This document shows, one piece after another, positions 44,480 to 61,315 of a stretch of DNA of 64,000 bases (within the stretch, counting starts at the first letter, position 1; each line of letters begins with the position of its first letter). Position numbers and translations under genes: made by a program. The DNA is from Streptomyces atratus (GTDB lineage: Bacteria; Actinomycetota; Actinomycetes; Streptomycetales; Streptomycetaceae): the NCBI RefSeq assembly GCF_900119365.1, contig NZ_FPJO01000018.1, forward strand, positions 100,048-164,047, written 5' to 3'. Below the pieces are notes generated by a model, which ran no database searches, had not been told where the DNA came from, and saw nothing but the letters and a program-made list of their open reading frames with translations.

Positions 44480-45475
44480 ATGCGGACCTCTTTGGGTATC
44501 GACTCCGTTGCACGGAGTGTGTACATCTCGATGGTCGACCGGCCCGGCGCGGAGGTGGCCGAGCTGGCCGCGCAACTGAAGGAGACCGAGGAAACGGTCC
44601 GGGGCGGGCTGGAGCGGCTGTCCGCCCTGCTGCTCGTCGTTCCGGGGGACTCCGCCAGCGGCTGGCGGCCGATCGATCCGGAGGTCGGACTGGCAGCGAT
44701 GCTCACCCGGCAGCAGGAGGAATTAGCCCGCCACCGGCTCCAGGTGGAGGGCAGCCGACTGGAGGTGACGCGGCTGCTGTCGGAGCGCGGGCGCGGCGGC
44801 CGGGAGAGCGTTCCGGACGTCAAGTGGCTGGCCGGCGCGGACGCCGTGTGGCGGCACATCACCTCTCTCGCCGATGAGTGCGCGAACGAATGGCTGACCG
44901 TCGGACCGGTCGAGCGGCCGGACGCGGCGGCCTTCGAGGCCGGCCACTCGCTGGACGAAATCCTGCGGCGACGCGGTACGCCCGCTCGCGCCATCGTGCT
45001 GGAGAGCGTCCGCAACGACCCTGAGGCGACGGAGCGCCTGCGCCGGAACGAGGAGTGCGGCGGCGCCGTCCGCACCCTGCCGTCGCTGCCGGTGTGGATG
45101 ATCGTCTCCGACCGCAGGCACGCCGTCGTGCCGGTCACGAGCGGCCGCAGCGTGGTCGGCGCGATGGCGTGCGGCGTCGAGTCGGTCACGGAAGCCTTCG
45201 CGACCCTGTTCGCCCGGCTGTGGAAGGAAGCCCTGCCGCTCACGGAGGCACGCCCCCGTACCCGCGGCAACCTCTCCCTCCAGGAGCAGCACGTGCTCCG
45301 GTTGTGGGCGCAAGGGCTCACGGACGCTGCGGCGGCCCGCCGGATGGACGTCTCACTGCGCACGGTGCGCCGGCTTTCGGAGAAGCTGACCGACCGGTTC
45401 GGTGCCCAGAGCCGGTTTCAGCTCGGCGCCCTCGCGCTCGCCAGCGGCGGCATCCGCGCCGAGGACATGGCCTGA
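44480..45475 (+). CDS. LuxR-type transcriptional regulator with a TTA codon, probable cluster regulator
   Basis: 331 aa. The N-terminal ~75 residues look like a TrmB/winged-helix segment (SVARSVYISMVDRPGAEVAELAAQLKETEETVRGGLERLSALLLV). The middle is a ligand-sensor-like region. The C-terminal ~60 residues form a LuxR HTH (LSLQEQHVLRLWAQGLTDAAAARRMDVSLRTVRRLSEKLTDRFG). Codon 82 is TTA (44723-44725), the rare Leu codon read by the bldA tRNA, a frequent mark of antibiotic-pathway regulators. ACAGGAG precedes the ATG. It converges with the NRPS gene across a strong terminator. Control of the cluster is inferred from position. Confidence 0.85.
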   Translation: MRTSLGIDSVARSVYISMVDRPGAEVAELAAQLKETEETVRGGLERLSALLLVVPGDSASGWRPIDPEVGLAAMLTRQQEELARHRLQVEGSRLEVTRLLSERGRGGRESVPDVKWLAGADAVWRHITSLADECANEWLTVGPVERPDAAAFEAGHSLDEILRRRGTPARAIVLESVRNDPEATERLRRNEECGGAVRTLPSLPVWMIVSDRRHAVVPVTSGRSVVGAMACGVESVTEAFATLFARLWKEALPLTEARPRTRGNLSLQEQHVLRLWAQGLTDAAAARRMDVSLRTVRRLSEKLTDRFGAQSRFQLGALALASGGIRAEDMA

Positions 45476-45504
45476 GCCGTCCCACCTGGCGTGACCGGGC
45501 CGTG

Positions 45505-45538
45505 AGGGGCCGGACCTCGTTGCCGAGGTCCGGCCCCT
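45505..45538. terminator. Bidirectional hairpin terminator between the regulator and NRPS genes
   Basis: Perfect 15-bp arms (45505-45519 and 45524-45538) with a 4-nt TTGC loop, flanked by the two convergent stop codons. One of the best terminators in the window. Confidence 0.92.
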
Positions 45539-45561
45539 TCGTGGTGTGGCAACGGGTGCGG

Positions 45562-54432
<8,871 letters not shown>

Positions 54433-54808
54433 CGTTCACTCCCCATCGTCAGGACATCGTCAGCGGTACAAGCGGTTCACGGGCGGCGCGCCGTACGGCG
54501 CGCGGCAAGGGGCAGGGCGGGGGCCTCCGGGCGGGCCGGGGACCGTGCCGCCGGCAAAACCGCGACCGCCGGCGCCGAACGTCCGCGACGAGCAGGCTAG
54601 GACGCGCGGACGCGCGACCCCAGTGGACACAAATGACGCCCCTCGGGATGGTCACAACTGCCCAGTGCCGCTCGCGATCACCGCTGGCCACCATGGACGG
54701 CGTCACTAGTGCACAGCCCGGACGCCCCCACGGAGGGCGACTTCACGGGTACCCGGCCCGATCGCAGCGGTCGCGGCCCCATAACGGTGTCGAGAGGAAA
54801 AGCCGGTC
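54433..54808. promoter_or_regulatory. Divergent control region between the NRPS gene and the precursor operon
   Basis: 376 bp without a gene, feeding the NRPS leftward and the glutamate-mutase operon rightward. GC-rich in its left half, with more A/T at 54620-54720. TAGCCT (minus strand, about 54595-54600) could be a -10 box for the NRPS, but no good -35 is present. The divergent layout suits a single activator controlling both units. Confidence 0.5.
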
Positions 54809-55279
54809 GTGTACCCGCATCGCCAGCCCCCGGACAACCCGCACCACGCAGTCCTGACCACCATCGCCTCGGACTCACACACCTGGAACCTGCTCTTCCT
54901 GCAACTACTGCTCGAGGAACAGGGCTGGGAGGTCACCAATCTCGGCGCGTGCGTCCCGGTCGGCGTCCTGATCGAGGAGGCCACGGCCCGCACGCCCGGC
55001 CTCATCGTCGTCAGCACGGTCAACGGACACGGTGCCGAGGAGGCCACGGGCCTGGCCCGCGCGGTGCGCGCCGTGCCGGCGCTGGCCAGGGTGCCGCTCG
55101 TCGTCGGAGGCAAGCTGAACACCTCGGGCACCATCGCCCCGGACGTCCACGCCTCGCTCACCGACGCCGGCTTCGACGCCGTCCTGACCGGAGCGAACGC
55201 CGTCCCCGGACTGCTCGCCCTGCTCGACACCCTGCCCGAGCACCGGCACGGAAGGCCCCACGTCGATGCCGTCCGCTGA
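54809..55279 (+). CDS. glmS: Glutamate (methylaspartate) mutase, small B12-binding subunit
   Basis: 156 aa. The Rossmann-like B12-binding domain reads VLTTIASDSHTWNLLFLQLLLEEQGWEVTNLGACVP, then LIVVSTVNGHGAEEA and PLVVGGKL. The axial His is His24 of D22-S-H-T-W-N27. Where known GlmS and other B12 mutases have DxHxxG, the Gly is Asn here. With the large subunit it would isomerise L-glutamate to (2S,3S)-3-methylaspartate using adenosylcobalamin. A GTG start has GAGAGG about 10 nt upstream. It overlaps the large-subunit gene by 14 bp and opens the precursor operon. Confidence 0.87.
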   Translation: MYPHRQPPDNPHHAVLTTIASDSHTWNLLFLQLLLEEQGWEVTNLGACVPVGVLIEEATARTPGLIVVSTVNGHGAEEATGLARAVRAVPALARVPLVVGGKLNTSGTIAPDVHASLTDAGFDAVLTGANAVPGLLALLDTLPEHRHGRPHVDAVR

Positions 55280-56549
55280 ACCCGCCCCCGCCGGCGGCGC
55301 CTTCCACCGCTTCATTGCCGACGCCGCCCGCACCGGCAGCCTCGTCGTGCAGCCCCGTATGGGCTTCGCCGACCCCGCCCGGATGCGCACCGGCCTGATC
55401 GCCACCCGTGCCGCCGACGCCACCACCGTCGGCACCCTCACCCTGGACAGCTTCACCCGCGTCGGCGATTACGCCGCCGCCGCCCGCGCCGTCGCCCAGG
55501 ACCACCACCTCAACGGCTATCCGCTGGTCAGCATGCCCATCGAGACCACCACCGGTCTCCTCGACGGCGTCCACGGCCCCGGTTTCCCCGTCCAGGTACG
55601 GCACGGCTCCGCACAACCCGGCCGGATCGTCGAAGCCCTCATCGCCGCCGGACTCGACGCCACCGAAGGCGGCCCCGTCTCCTACTGCCTGCCCTACGGC
55701 CGCACCCCGCTGGCCACCTCGGTCCGCGCCTGGGCCGAAGCATGCCGCAGGCTCGCCGCCCTGCGCGAGGCCGGCACCGAACCGCACCTGGAGACCTTCG
55801 GCGGCTGCATGCTGGGCCAGCTCTGCCCGCCCTCCCTGCTCGTCGCCCTCTCCGTCCTGGAAGCCATGTTCTTCCGCCAGCACGGCCTGCGCAGCATCTC
55901 CCTCAGCTACGCCCAGCAGACCAGCCGCGAACAGGACGAGGAGGCCGTCCACGCGCTGCGCGCCCTCGCCGCCGACCAACTCCCGGACACCTCCTGGCAC
56001 GTGGTCGTCTACGCGTACATGGGCGTCTACCCGGAGACCTGGGACGGTGCGCTGCGGCTCGTGGCGGACGCCGCCCGGCTCGCCGTGCGCACCGGCGCCA
56101 CCCGGCTCATCGTCAAGACACCGGCGGAGTCGGCCCGCATCCCCTCCGTCGAGGAGAACGTCATCGCGCTGGAGACCGCCGCCGCTGCCGCCCGCACCAC
56201 ACGGCCGGCCGCTCCGCCGCCGTCCACCGGCATCGAGGCGGAGGCCCGCTCCCTCGTCGAGGCCGTCCTGAACCTGCACGACGACCTCGGCCAGGCCCTG
56301 ATCCGCGCCTTCGCCCACGGCTACCTCGACGTCCCCTTCTGCCTGCACCCCGACAACGCGGGGCGCACCCGCAGCTTCATCTCCGACCGCGGCCGGCTGG
56401 AGTGGTCCCGCACCGGGTCGCTCCCGCTCGACCGGCCCACCGCCGCACAGCCGTCCCGGCGGCTGACCTCGTCCGGACTGCTGCAGGCGCTCAACCACGT
56501 CAAGAACCGCTACGACGACCCCGCCGCCCGCCTCGACAGGGCGAGCTGA
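55266..56549 (+). CDS. glmE: Glutamate (methylaspartate) mutase, large subunit
   Basis: 427 aa, somewhat shorter than the ~480 aa of clostridial GlmE. Active-site blocks are visible: LVVQPRMGF near 26-34, the RHG segment at 112-114 that binds substrate carboxylates, and TEGGPVSYCLPYGR at 133-146 with the catalytic Glu. Later come LETFGGCMLGQLCPPSLLVAL and RLIVKTPAESARIPS. The TIM barrel carries out the radical carbon-skeleton rearrangement with the small subunit. Equivalent gene pairs feed 3-methylaspartate to friulimicin-type peptides. GGAAGG lies 9 nt before the ATG. Confidence 0.9.
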   Translation: MPSAEPAPAGGAFHRFIADAARTGSLVVQPRMGFADPARMRTGLIATRAADATTVGTLTLDSFTRVGDYAAAARAVAQDHHLNGYPLVSMPIETTTGLLDGVHGPGFPVQVRHGSAQPGRIVEALIAAGLDATEGGPVSYCLPYGRTPLATSVRAWAEACRRLAALREAGTEPHLETFGGCMLGQLCPPSLLVALSVLEAMFFRQHGLRSISLSYAQQTSREQDEEAVHALRALAADQLPDTSWHVVVYAYMGVYPETWDGALRLVADAARLAVRTGATRLIVKTPAESARIPSVEENVIALETAAAAARTTRPAAPPPSTGIEAEARSLVEAVLNLHDDLGQALIRAFAHGYLDVPFCLHPDNAGRTRSFISDRGRLEWSRTGSLPLDRPTAAQPSRRLTSSGLLQALNHVKNRYDDPAARLDRAS

Positions 56550-56634
56550 TCCGAGCGGCCCCCGCCCCGGTGCCCCTCCGCCACCGGTGGCTGGTGCCCC
56601 CGACCCGGCAACGACAGGACAGGACAGAACAAAC

Positions 56635-57648
56635 ATGACACTTCAGACAGATCTCCCGTCGGCGCCCGAGGCCGCCGCGCTGCCCTCACCGTTGGAACAC
56701 CTGCGCGACCCGCGCACCCACGCGGCCTTGCGCATCCAGCAGGCGCTCATGGCCGGTGCCCGTTCCTTCCTGCGCTCCGACGGCGCCGTGGAGATGGCCC
56801 ACCCGGTCATCGGCCCCGTCACCGACCCGGGCTCGCGCGGCGCCAAGCAGGTCGATGTCGACTACTACGGCCACCGCTACAAGCTGATGACCAGCGCCAT
56901 CCTCTACAAGCAGGCATCGCTGCTGGCCTTCGACCGCATCTTCCTCATCGCGCCCAACGTCCGCCTCGAACCCGTCGAGACCAGCAGCACCCACCGCCAC
57001 CTCACCGAGTTCCGGCAGATCGACGTCGAGTACGCGGGCGCCGCCCGGGACGACGCCATGGGCGTCGCCGAGCGGCTGGTGCGCTACGCCGTGACCACCG
57101 TCGTCGACGAGTGCGGCGACGACCTCGCCGTCCTCGGCCGCGACCCCGACGCCCTGCGCCGCCGCGTGGCCCGGCCGTTCGCCCGCGTCCCGCACGGCGA
57201 GGTCGTCGACGGTCTGCGCCGCGACGGGTACCCGCAGGCCGCCGGCACCGAGATCGAGTGGGAGGCCGAGGAGCGCATCTCCCGCCAGGCCGACGCCCCG
57301 TTCTTCATCGTCGGCTACCCCAAGGGCTCCCGCGGCTTCTACGACAAGGAGAGCACGGCCGAGCCCGGCACCCTGCTCAACTTCGACCTCATCGCCCCCG
57401 AGGGCTGCGGCGAACTGTGCAGCGGCAGCGAACGCGAGTACGACTACGCGGCCCTGGTCACCCGGATGCGCGAAACCGGCGAGAACCCCTCCAAGTACGC
57501 CTGGTACCTCGATGTCGCCCGGAACGGCATCCCCAGCAGCGCCGGCTTCGGCATCGGCCTGGAGCGCCTGACCCGCTGGGTCACCGGCCTGGACTCCGTC
57601 TGGCGGACCACAGCCTTCCCGAAGATCGCGGGGGTCGTGTCGCCGTGA
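56635..57648 (+). CDS. Free-standing class II aaRS core related to AspRS/AsnRS (AsnA/AS-AR-like ligase)
   Basis: 337 aa. Class II motif 2 reads THRHLTEFRQIDVEY and motif 3 GFGIGLERLTRW; the Asp/Asn-pocket element is SAILYKQASLLAFDRIF. The ~100-residue N-terminal anticodon-binding OB fold of real AspRS/AsnRS is missing, so it should not charge tRNA normally. Known relatives (archaeal AS-AR) make asparagine from aspartate, ATP and ammonia. Placed after a glutamate mutase, it may amidate 3-methylaspartate to 3-methylasparagine, which would suit the Asn-type A domains. That is inference. It overlaps the next gene by 4 bp. Direct peptide-bond or amide formation on another acceptor is an alternative. 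Confidence 0.85.
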   Translation: MTLQTDLPSAPEAAALPSPLEHLRDPRTHAALRIQQALMAGARSFLRSDGAVEMAHPVIGPVTDPGSRGAKQVDVDYYGHRYKLMTSAILYKQASLLAFDRIFLIAPNVRLEPVETSSTHRHLTEFRQIDVEYAGAARDDAMGVAERLVRYAVTTVVDECGDDLAVLGRDPDALRRRVARPFARVPHGEVVDGLRRDGYPQAAGTEIEWEAEERISRQADAPFFIVGYPKGSRGFYDKESTAEPGTLLNFDLIAPEGCGELCSGSEREYDYAALVTRMRETGENPSKYAWYLDVARNGIPSSAGFGIGLERLTRWVTGLDSVWRTTAFPKIAGVVSP

Positions 57649-58871
57649 CCCAGCTGGCTGCACCCGGCCTGCCCGAGGACACCGTCCGCGCCCGGGCCCG
57701 CGACGGCGCCGCCGCCGTCTTCCCGCCCCTGAACAGCTACGGCACCGCCGTCTTCGGCGCCGCCCCCGAATCCGCCGGCGACGAGATCGACGGACTGCGC
57801 CTGGCCCCGCCCGTCTTCATGCCGGGCCGCCTGGCCAAGCTCATCGACCTCGGCCGCGAACCCCTCTACTCCGATGTCCGCCTCGACACCGCCCTCGGCG
57901 GCTTCACCGCCCCGCTGCCGGTCTACCTGTCGGCTCTCGGCTCCACCCGCGTCACCGGCATCAGCCTCGCCCTCAGCCGCCAGGCCGGACGGCTCGGCAT
58001 CCCCATGGTCATCGGCGAGAACGTCGCCCCCATGAACGGCTTCCGCTCCAGCGGCGACGACCACCGCAAGGGCCTGCTGGAACGCGTCCATGCGTACTGC
58101 GAGGAACTCCCCGACGGCGTAGGCGGCATCTGCGTCCAGCAGAGCACCGAGGACGCCGACTCCGAGGTCTGGAACCATGTCTACAGCGACCCCGCCGTCA
58201 CCGGCCTCCTGACCACCGGCCGCCTCGGCTTCGAACTCAAGGTCGGCCAGGGTGCCAAGCCCGGCCTCGGCGGCCTCACCATGATCAGCGAAGCGGTCGC
58301 GGCCGACCTCGCCGGACAGTACGCCGTCCAACGGCTGGGCCCCAGCGCCTCTTCGATCCTGCGCTGCGCGAGCCCGGGCACCTTCACCGACGAGATCTTC
58401 CGCCGGCAGATCCAGCTCATGCGCAACAACTACCCGCGCGCCCGCTGCTGGGTGAAGCTCTTCCCCGGCCGCGACATCGACCAAGCCGCCACCATCGCCT
58501 GGGACGCCGGCGCCGACGCCGTCGCCGTCGACGGTGCCGAGGGCGGCACCGGCTGGGCCCCGACCGGCTTCCTCGGCCACGTCGGACTGCCCCTCTCCGA
58601 ATGCCTGCGCCGCGTCGACCCCGCCGGCCGCACCCTCCTCGCCAGCGGACGTGTCTGGGACGGCATCCGCGCCGTGAAACTGCTCGCCCTCGGCGCCCGC
58701 GCCGTCGGCCTCGGCCGCGCCGCACTGATCGCCGCCGACGAGGACCCCGAGCACGGCCTCGAACGCCTGCTGGACGCCATGGCACTGGAATTGCGCATGG
58801 CTGTCAGCGCACTGGGCCGCTACGCGGCGGAGGAGACCGGCCCCGAAGACCTTTGGGAGCCCCGGTCATGA
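57645..58871 (+). CDS. FMN-dependent glutamate-synthase-like oxidoreductase, free-standing
   Basis: 408 aa. The barrel of the GltB/GltS central-FMN domain is seen in IPMVIGENVAPMNGF, LGFELKVGQGAKPGLGG, CWVKLFPGRDI and AVDGAEGGTGWAP (classical SGHDGGTGASP), then LLASGRVWDGIRAVKLLALGARAVGLGRAALI. The cysteines that hold the 3Fe-4S cluster in GltB are missing after that point, and no glutaminase domain is attached. It would bind FMN and might use ammonia or a hydride donor in a step unlike normal glutamate synthase. GTG overlaps the ligase stop (GTGA), and its own stop overlaps sbnA (ATGA). Its exact reaction is unknown. Confidence 0.8.
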   Translation: MTQLAAPGLPEDTVRARARDGAAAVFPPLNSYGTAVFGAAPESAGDEIDGLRLAPPVFMPGRLAKLIDLGREPLYSDVRLDTALGGFTAPLPVYLSALGSTRVTGISLALSRQAGRLGIPMVIGENVAPMNGFRSSGDDHRKGLLERVHAYCEELPDGVGGICVQQSTEDADSEVWNHVYSDPAVTGLLTTGRLGFELKVGQGAKPGLGGLTMISEAVAADLAGQYAVQRLGPSASSILRCASPGTFTDEIFRRQIQLMRNNYPRARCWVKLFPGRDIDQAATIAWDAGADAVAVDGAEGGTGWAPTGFLGHVGLPLSECLRRVDPAGRTLLASGRVWDGIRAVKLLALGARAVGLGRAALIAADEDPEHGLERLLDAMALELRMAVSALGRYAAEETGPEDLWEPRS

Positions 58872-59815
58872 TCTACGAACACACCTACGAGCTGGTCACC
58901 GACGACCTCTTCGTCCTGCTGCCCCGGATGGTGCCCGGCTCGGACCTCTTCCTGAAGATCGAGGGCCTCAACCCGGCCGGCTCCGTCAAGCTGAAGACCG
59001 CGCTGAGTCTCATCGAGGACGCCGAGCACCGCGGCGTCCTCACGCCGGGCGCCCGCGTCATCGAGTCCTCGTCCGGAAACCTCGGTATCGCCCTCAGCTC
59101 CATCTGCGCCACCAAGGGCTACCGCTTCACCTGTGTCGTCGACCCGAACACCAACGCCACCAGCATCGATCACATGCGTGCCCTGGGCGCCGAGGTGGTC
59201 GTCGTCGACACCGTCGACGCCAACGGCGGCTTCCTCCAGTCCCGCATCGCCCACATCCGGCGCCACATCGAAGCGGACCCGACCGTGGTCTGGCTCAACC
59301 AGTACGCCAACCCGGCCAACCCGCGCGCCCATTACGAACAGACCGCGCGCACCCTGCTCAAGACGGTCCAGCATCTCGACTACCTGTTCATCGGCGTCGG
59401 CTCCACCGGCACGTTCGTCGGCTGCGCGCAATACCTGCGCGAGTTCTCGCCGCACACCCGGATCGTCGCCGTCGACGCCCTCGGCTCCGTCGTCTTCGGC
59501 GCCGCACCCGGCCCGCGACGCATCCCCGGGCTGGGCGCCAGCCGCATCCCCGAACTGTTCGAACCCGGCCTCGCCGACGACGTGGTACTGGTCGCCGAGG
59601 AGGACGCCATACGCGAGTGCCGGCTGCTCGCCCGCACCCACGGCCTGCTCACCGGCGGCTCCACCGGCTCAGTCCTGGCCGCTGTCCGCCGCCGCGCCGA
59701 CACCATCCCAGCCGACTCCCGCATCGCCGCGATCTCTCCCGACCTCGGCGAGCGCTACCTCGGCACGGTCTACAACAACGACTGGGTCGAGCGGAACTTC
59801 GGCGTCCTCACCTGA
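58868..59815 (+). CDS. sbnA: SbnA-like PLP enzyme, ACEGA synthase of 2,3-diaminopropionate biosynthesis
   Basis: 315 aa of the cysteine-synthase fold. The PLP Lys lies in NPAGSVKLKTALSLIEDAE. The substrate-binding loop is ESSSGNLGIALSS and the phosphate loop GVGSTGTFVG. The length and the VKLKT signature match SbnA, not cysteine synthase. Known reaction: O-phospho-L-serine plus L-glutamate gives N-(1-amino-1-carboxyl-2-ethyl)-glutamate. It overlaps the preceding gene by 4 bp and sits 25 bp before sbnB, so the pair makes L-2,3-diaminopropionate for the peptide. Confidence 0.9.
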   Translation: MIYEHTYELVTDDLFVLLPRMVPGSDLFLKIEGLNPAGSVKLKTALSLIEDAEHRGVLTPGARVIESSSGNLGIALSSICATKGYRFTCVVDPNTNATSIDHMRALGAEVVVVDTVDANGGFLQSRIAHIRRHIEADPTVVWLNQYANPANPRAHYEQTARTLLKTVQHLDYLFIGVGSTGTFVGCAQYLREFSPHTRIVAVDALGSVVFGAAPGPRRIPGLGASRIPELFEPGLADDVVLVAEEDAIRECRLLARTHGLLTGGSTGSVLAAVRRRADTIPADSRIAAISPDLGERYLGTVYNNDWVERNFGVLT

Positions 59816-59840
59816 TCCCGCCCGCGAAAGGCAACCACCG

Positions 59841-60848
59841 ATGTCAACCTTCCACGTGATCGACGGCTCCGTTACCCAGGATGTCATCGACTCCGCGCCG
59901 TCGGACGTCCTGGACCTCGTGCGGGAGACCTACCTCCAGCACAGCCGCGGGGCCACCGTGAACCCCAACAGCCACTTCCTGCGCTTCCCGCACGATCCCG
60001 GCGCCCGGATCATCGCTCTGCCCGCCCACCTCGGCGGCGACACACCGGTCTCCGGCCTCAAGTGGATCGCCAGCTACCCGCAGAACGTGAGCCAGAACCT
60101 GCCGCGCGCCTCCGCCGTCCTCCTGCTGAACGACGCCGGGACCGGCTACCCGTTCGCCTGCCTGGAGGCGTCCGGCATCAGCGCCGCCCGCACCGCGGCG
60201 TCCGCCGCGCTCGCCGTGGAGACCCTCGCCGACGGCGACAACCCGAAGACGGTGCTCTTCGTCGGCGCCGGCGTCATCGGCCGGACCGTCTCCGACTTCC
60301 TCGCGGCGCGCGGCACCAACGTCCGCGAATGCCTGGTCCACGACCACGTCGACGCGTACGCCGAGACCTTCGCCGCCTACGCCGCCGGCACCCACGGCTG
60401 GCAGACCCGCACCGTGGCACAGATCGACGCGGCCCTGGCCACCGCCGACCTGGTCATCCTCGCCACCACCGCGCCGGCGCCCTGGCTGACGGACCAGCAG
60501 ACCCTCCTGCCGGGCCAGCTCATCCTGAACCTGTCCCTGCGCGACATCCACCCCACCGTCATGATCAAGTGCCACAACGTCCTGGACGACATCGACCACT
60601 GCCTCACCGCGCAGACCTCGCCCCATCTGACGGAGATGGAGTACGGCACGCGCGACTTCATCGACGGCACACTGGCCGACGTGCTGCGCGGCGATGTGAC
60701 CCTGGCCCACGACCGCCCCACCGTCTTCTCCCCGTTCGGCCTCGGCGTCCTCGACCTGGCCGTCGGCTACCACATCTACCGAACCGCCCTGCGCACCGGT
60801 CGCGCCACCGAGATACCGGGTTTCTTCTCCGAGTTGAAGCGCTGGTGA
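59841..60848 (+). CDS. sbnB: SbnB-like NAD-dependent ACEGA dehydrogenase
   Basis: 335 aa of the ornithine-cyclodeaminase/mu-crystallin family. The NAD-binding glycine motif is VLFVGAGVIGRTVSDFL (about 135-150). Other family blocks are SGLKWIASYPQNV (substrate region), LEASGISAARTAASAALA and the C-terminal PFGLGVLDLAVGYHIY. Known SbnB oxidises and hydrolyses the SbnA product to L-2,3-diaminopropionate and 2-oxoglutarate. AAAGGCAACC precedes the ATG. It ends the precursor operon; a strong hairpin lies 26 bp after its stop. Confidence 0.92.
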   Translation: MSTFHVIDGSVTQDVIDSAPSDVLDLVRETYLQHSRGATVNPNSHFLRFPHDPGARIIALPAHLGGDTPVSGLKWIASYPQNVSQNLPRASAVLLLNDAGTGYPFACLEASGISAARTAASAALAVETLADGDNPKTVLFVGAGVIGRTVSDFLAARGTNVRECLVHDHVDAYAETFAAYAAGTHGWQTRTVAQIDAALATADLVILATTAPAPWLTDQQTLLPGQLILNLSLRDIHPTVMIKCHNVLDDIDHCLTAQTSPHLTEMEYGTRDFIDGTLADVLRGDVTLAHDRPTVFSPFGLGVLDLAVGYHIYRTALRTGRATEIPGFFSELKRW

Positions 60849-60874
60849 GCCGGGCGGCACCGGCCGCATCCTCC

Positions 60875-60932
60875 GACGCCCCGGTCTCGCGCTCCCACCG
60901 AACACATGGTGGGACCACGAGACCGGGGCGTC
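60875..60932 (+). terminator. Hairpin terminator after the precursor operon
   Basis: Outer perfect 15-bp stem (60875-60889 with 60918-60932), a small internal loop, then an inner 7-bp stem TCCCACC/GGTGGGA. It should stop transcription from the sbnB side. Confidence 0.9.
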
Positions 60933-61238
60933 GGCATGTGCGCCGAAAGGGGCAGGAAGGGAATGCGGGAGGACCGGGGTGGAGACGTCACCGGCAGCGG
61001 GGGCCCGGGGCAGCGCCGGGCAGGGAGGCCCCGAGGCTCCGAAGCCCCCGCCGCCCCGGGCCGACATCGCGGGCCGGGCCCCCGCAGCGGCCTTTCGGCC
61101 CCGGTGCACCGCGCGGTCCGGCCTGGCGGGTCGGGTGGAGCCCCGGTGGGGCCGGGGTGATGAAGGGACCGAGCAGAGCGGCGCGCTCCCCAGGCCACGG
61201 CCACCGCCGCTCACGGACGACGGCGAGCCGACGAACAT
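60933..61238. other. Gene-free spacer between the two hairpins
   Basis: About 300 bp of very GC-rich sequence without a credible coding frame. Both neighbouring operons point into it. Confidence 0.55.
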
Positions 61239-61277
61239 GACGAGGGCCCACCACGTTTCCGTGGTGGGCCCCTCGTC
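61239..61277 (-). terminator. Hairpin terminator beyond the second NRPS stop
   Basis: Arms GACGAGGGCCCACCACG (61239-61255) and CGTGGTGGGCCCCTCGTC (61260-61277) pair with one bulged base around a 4-nt loop. It lies 38 bp past the NRPS stop codon on the minus strand and should work from both sides. Confidence 0.9.
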
Positions 61278-61315
61278 GGCTCTGCCGGCTCCCGTACTCC
61301 GGCGACGATCCGCGG

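Noticed and set aside
56635..57648. AsnRS-like gene as a housekeeping asparaginyl-tRNA synthetase
   Set aside because: It lacks the anticodon-binding domain and sits in a coupled biosynthetic operon.
58868..59815. SbnA-like gene as an ordinary cysteine synthase
   Set aside because: The PLP-lysine region (NPAGSVKLKTA), and above all the adjacent SbnB, fit diaminopropionate synthesis better.
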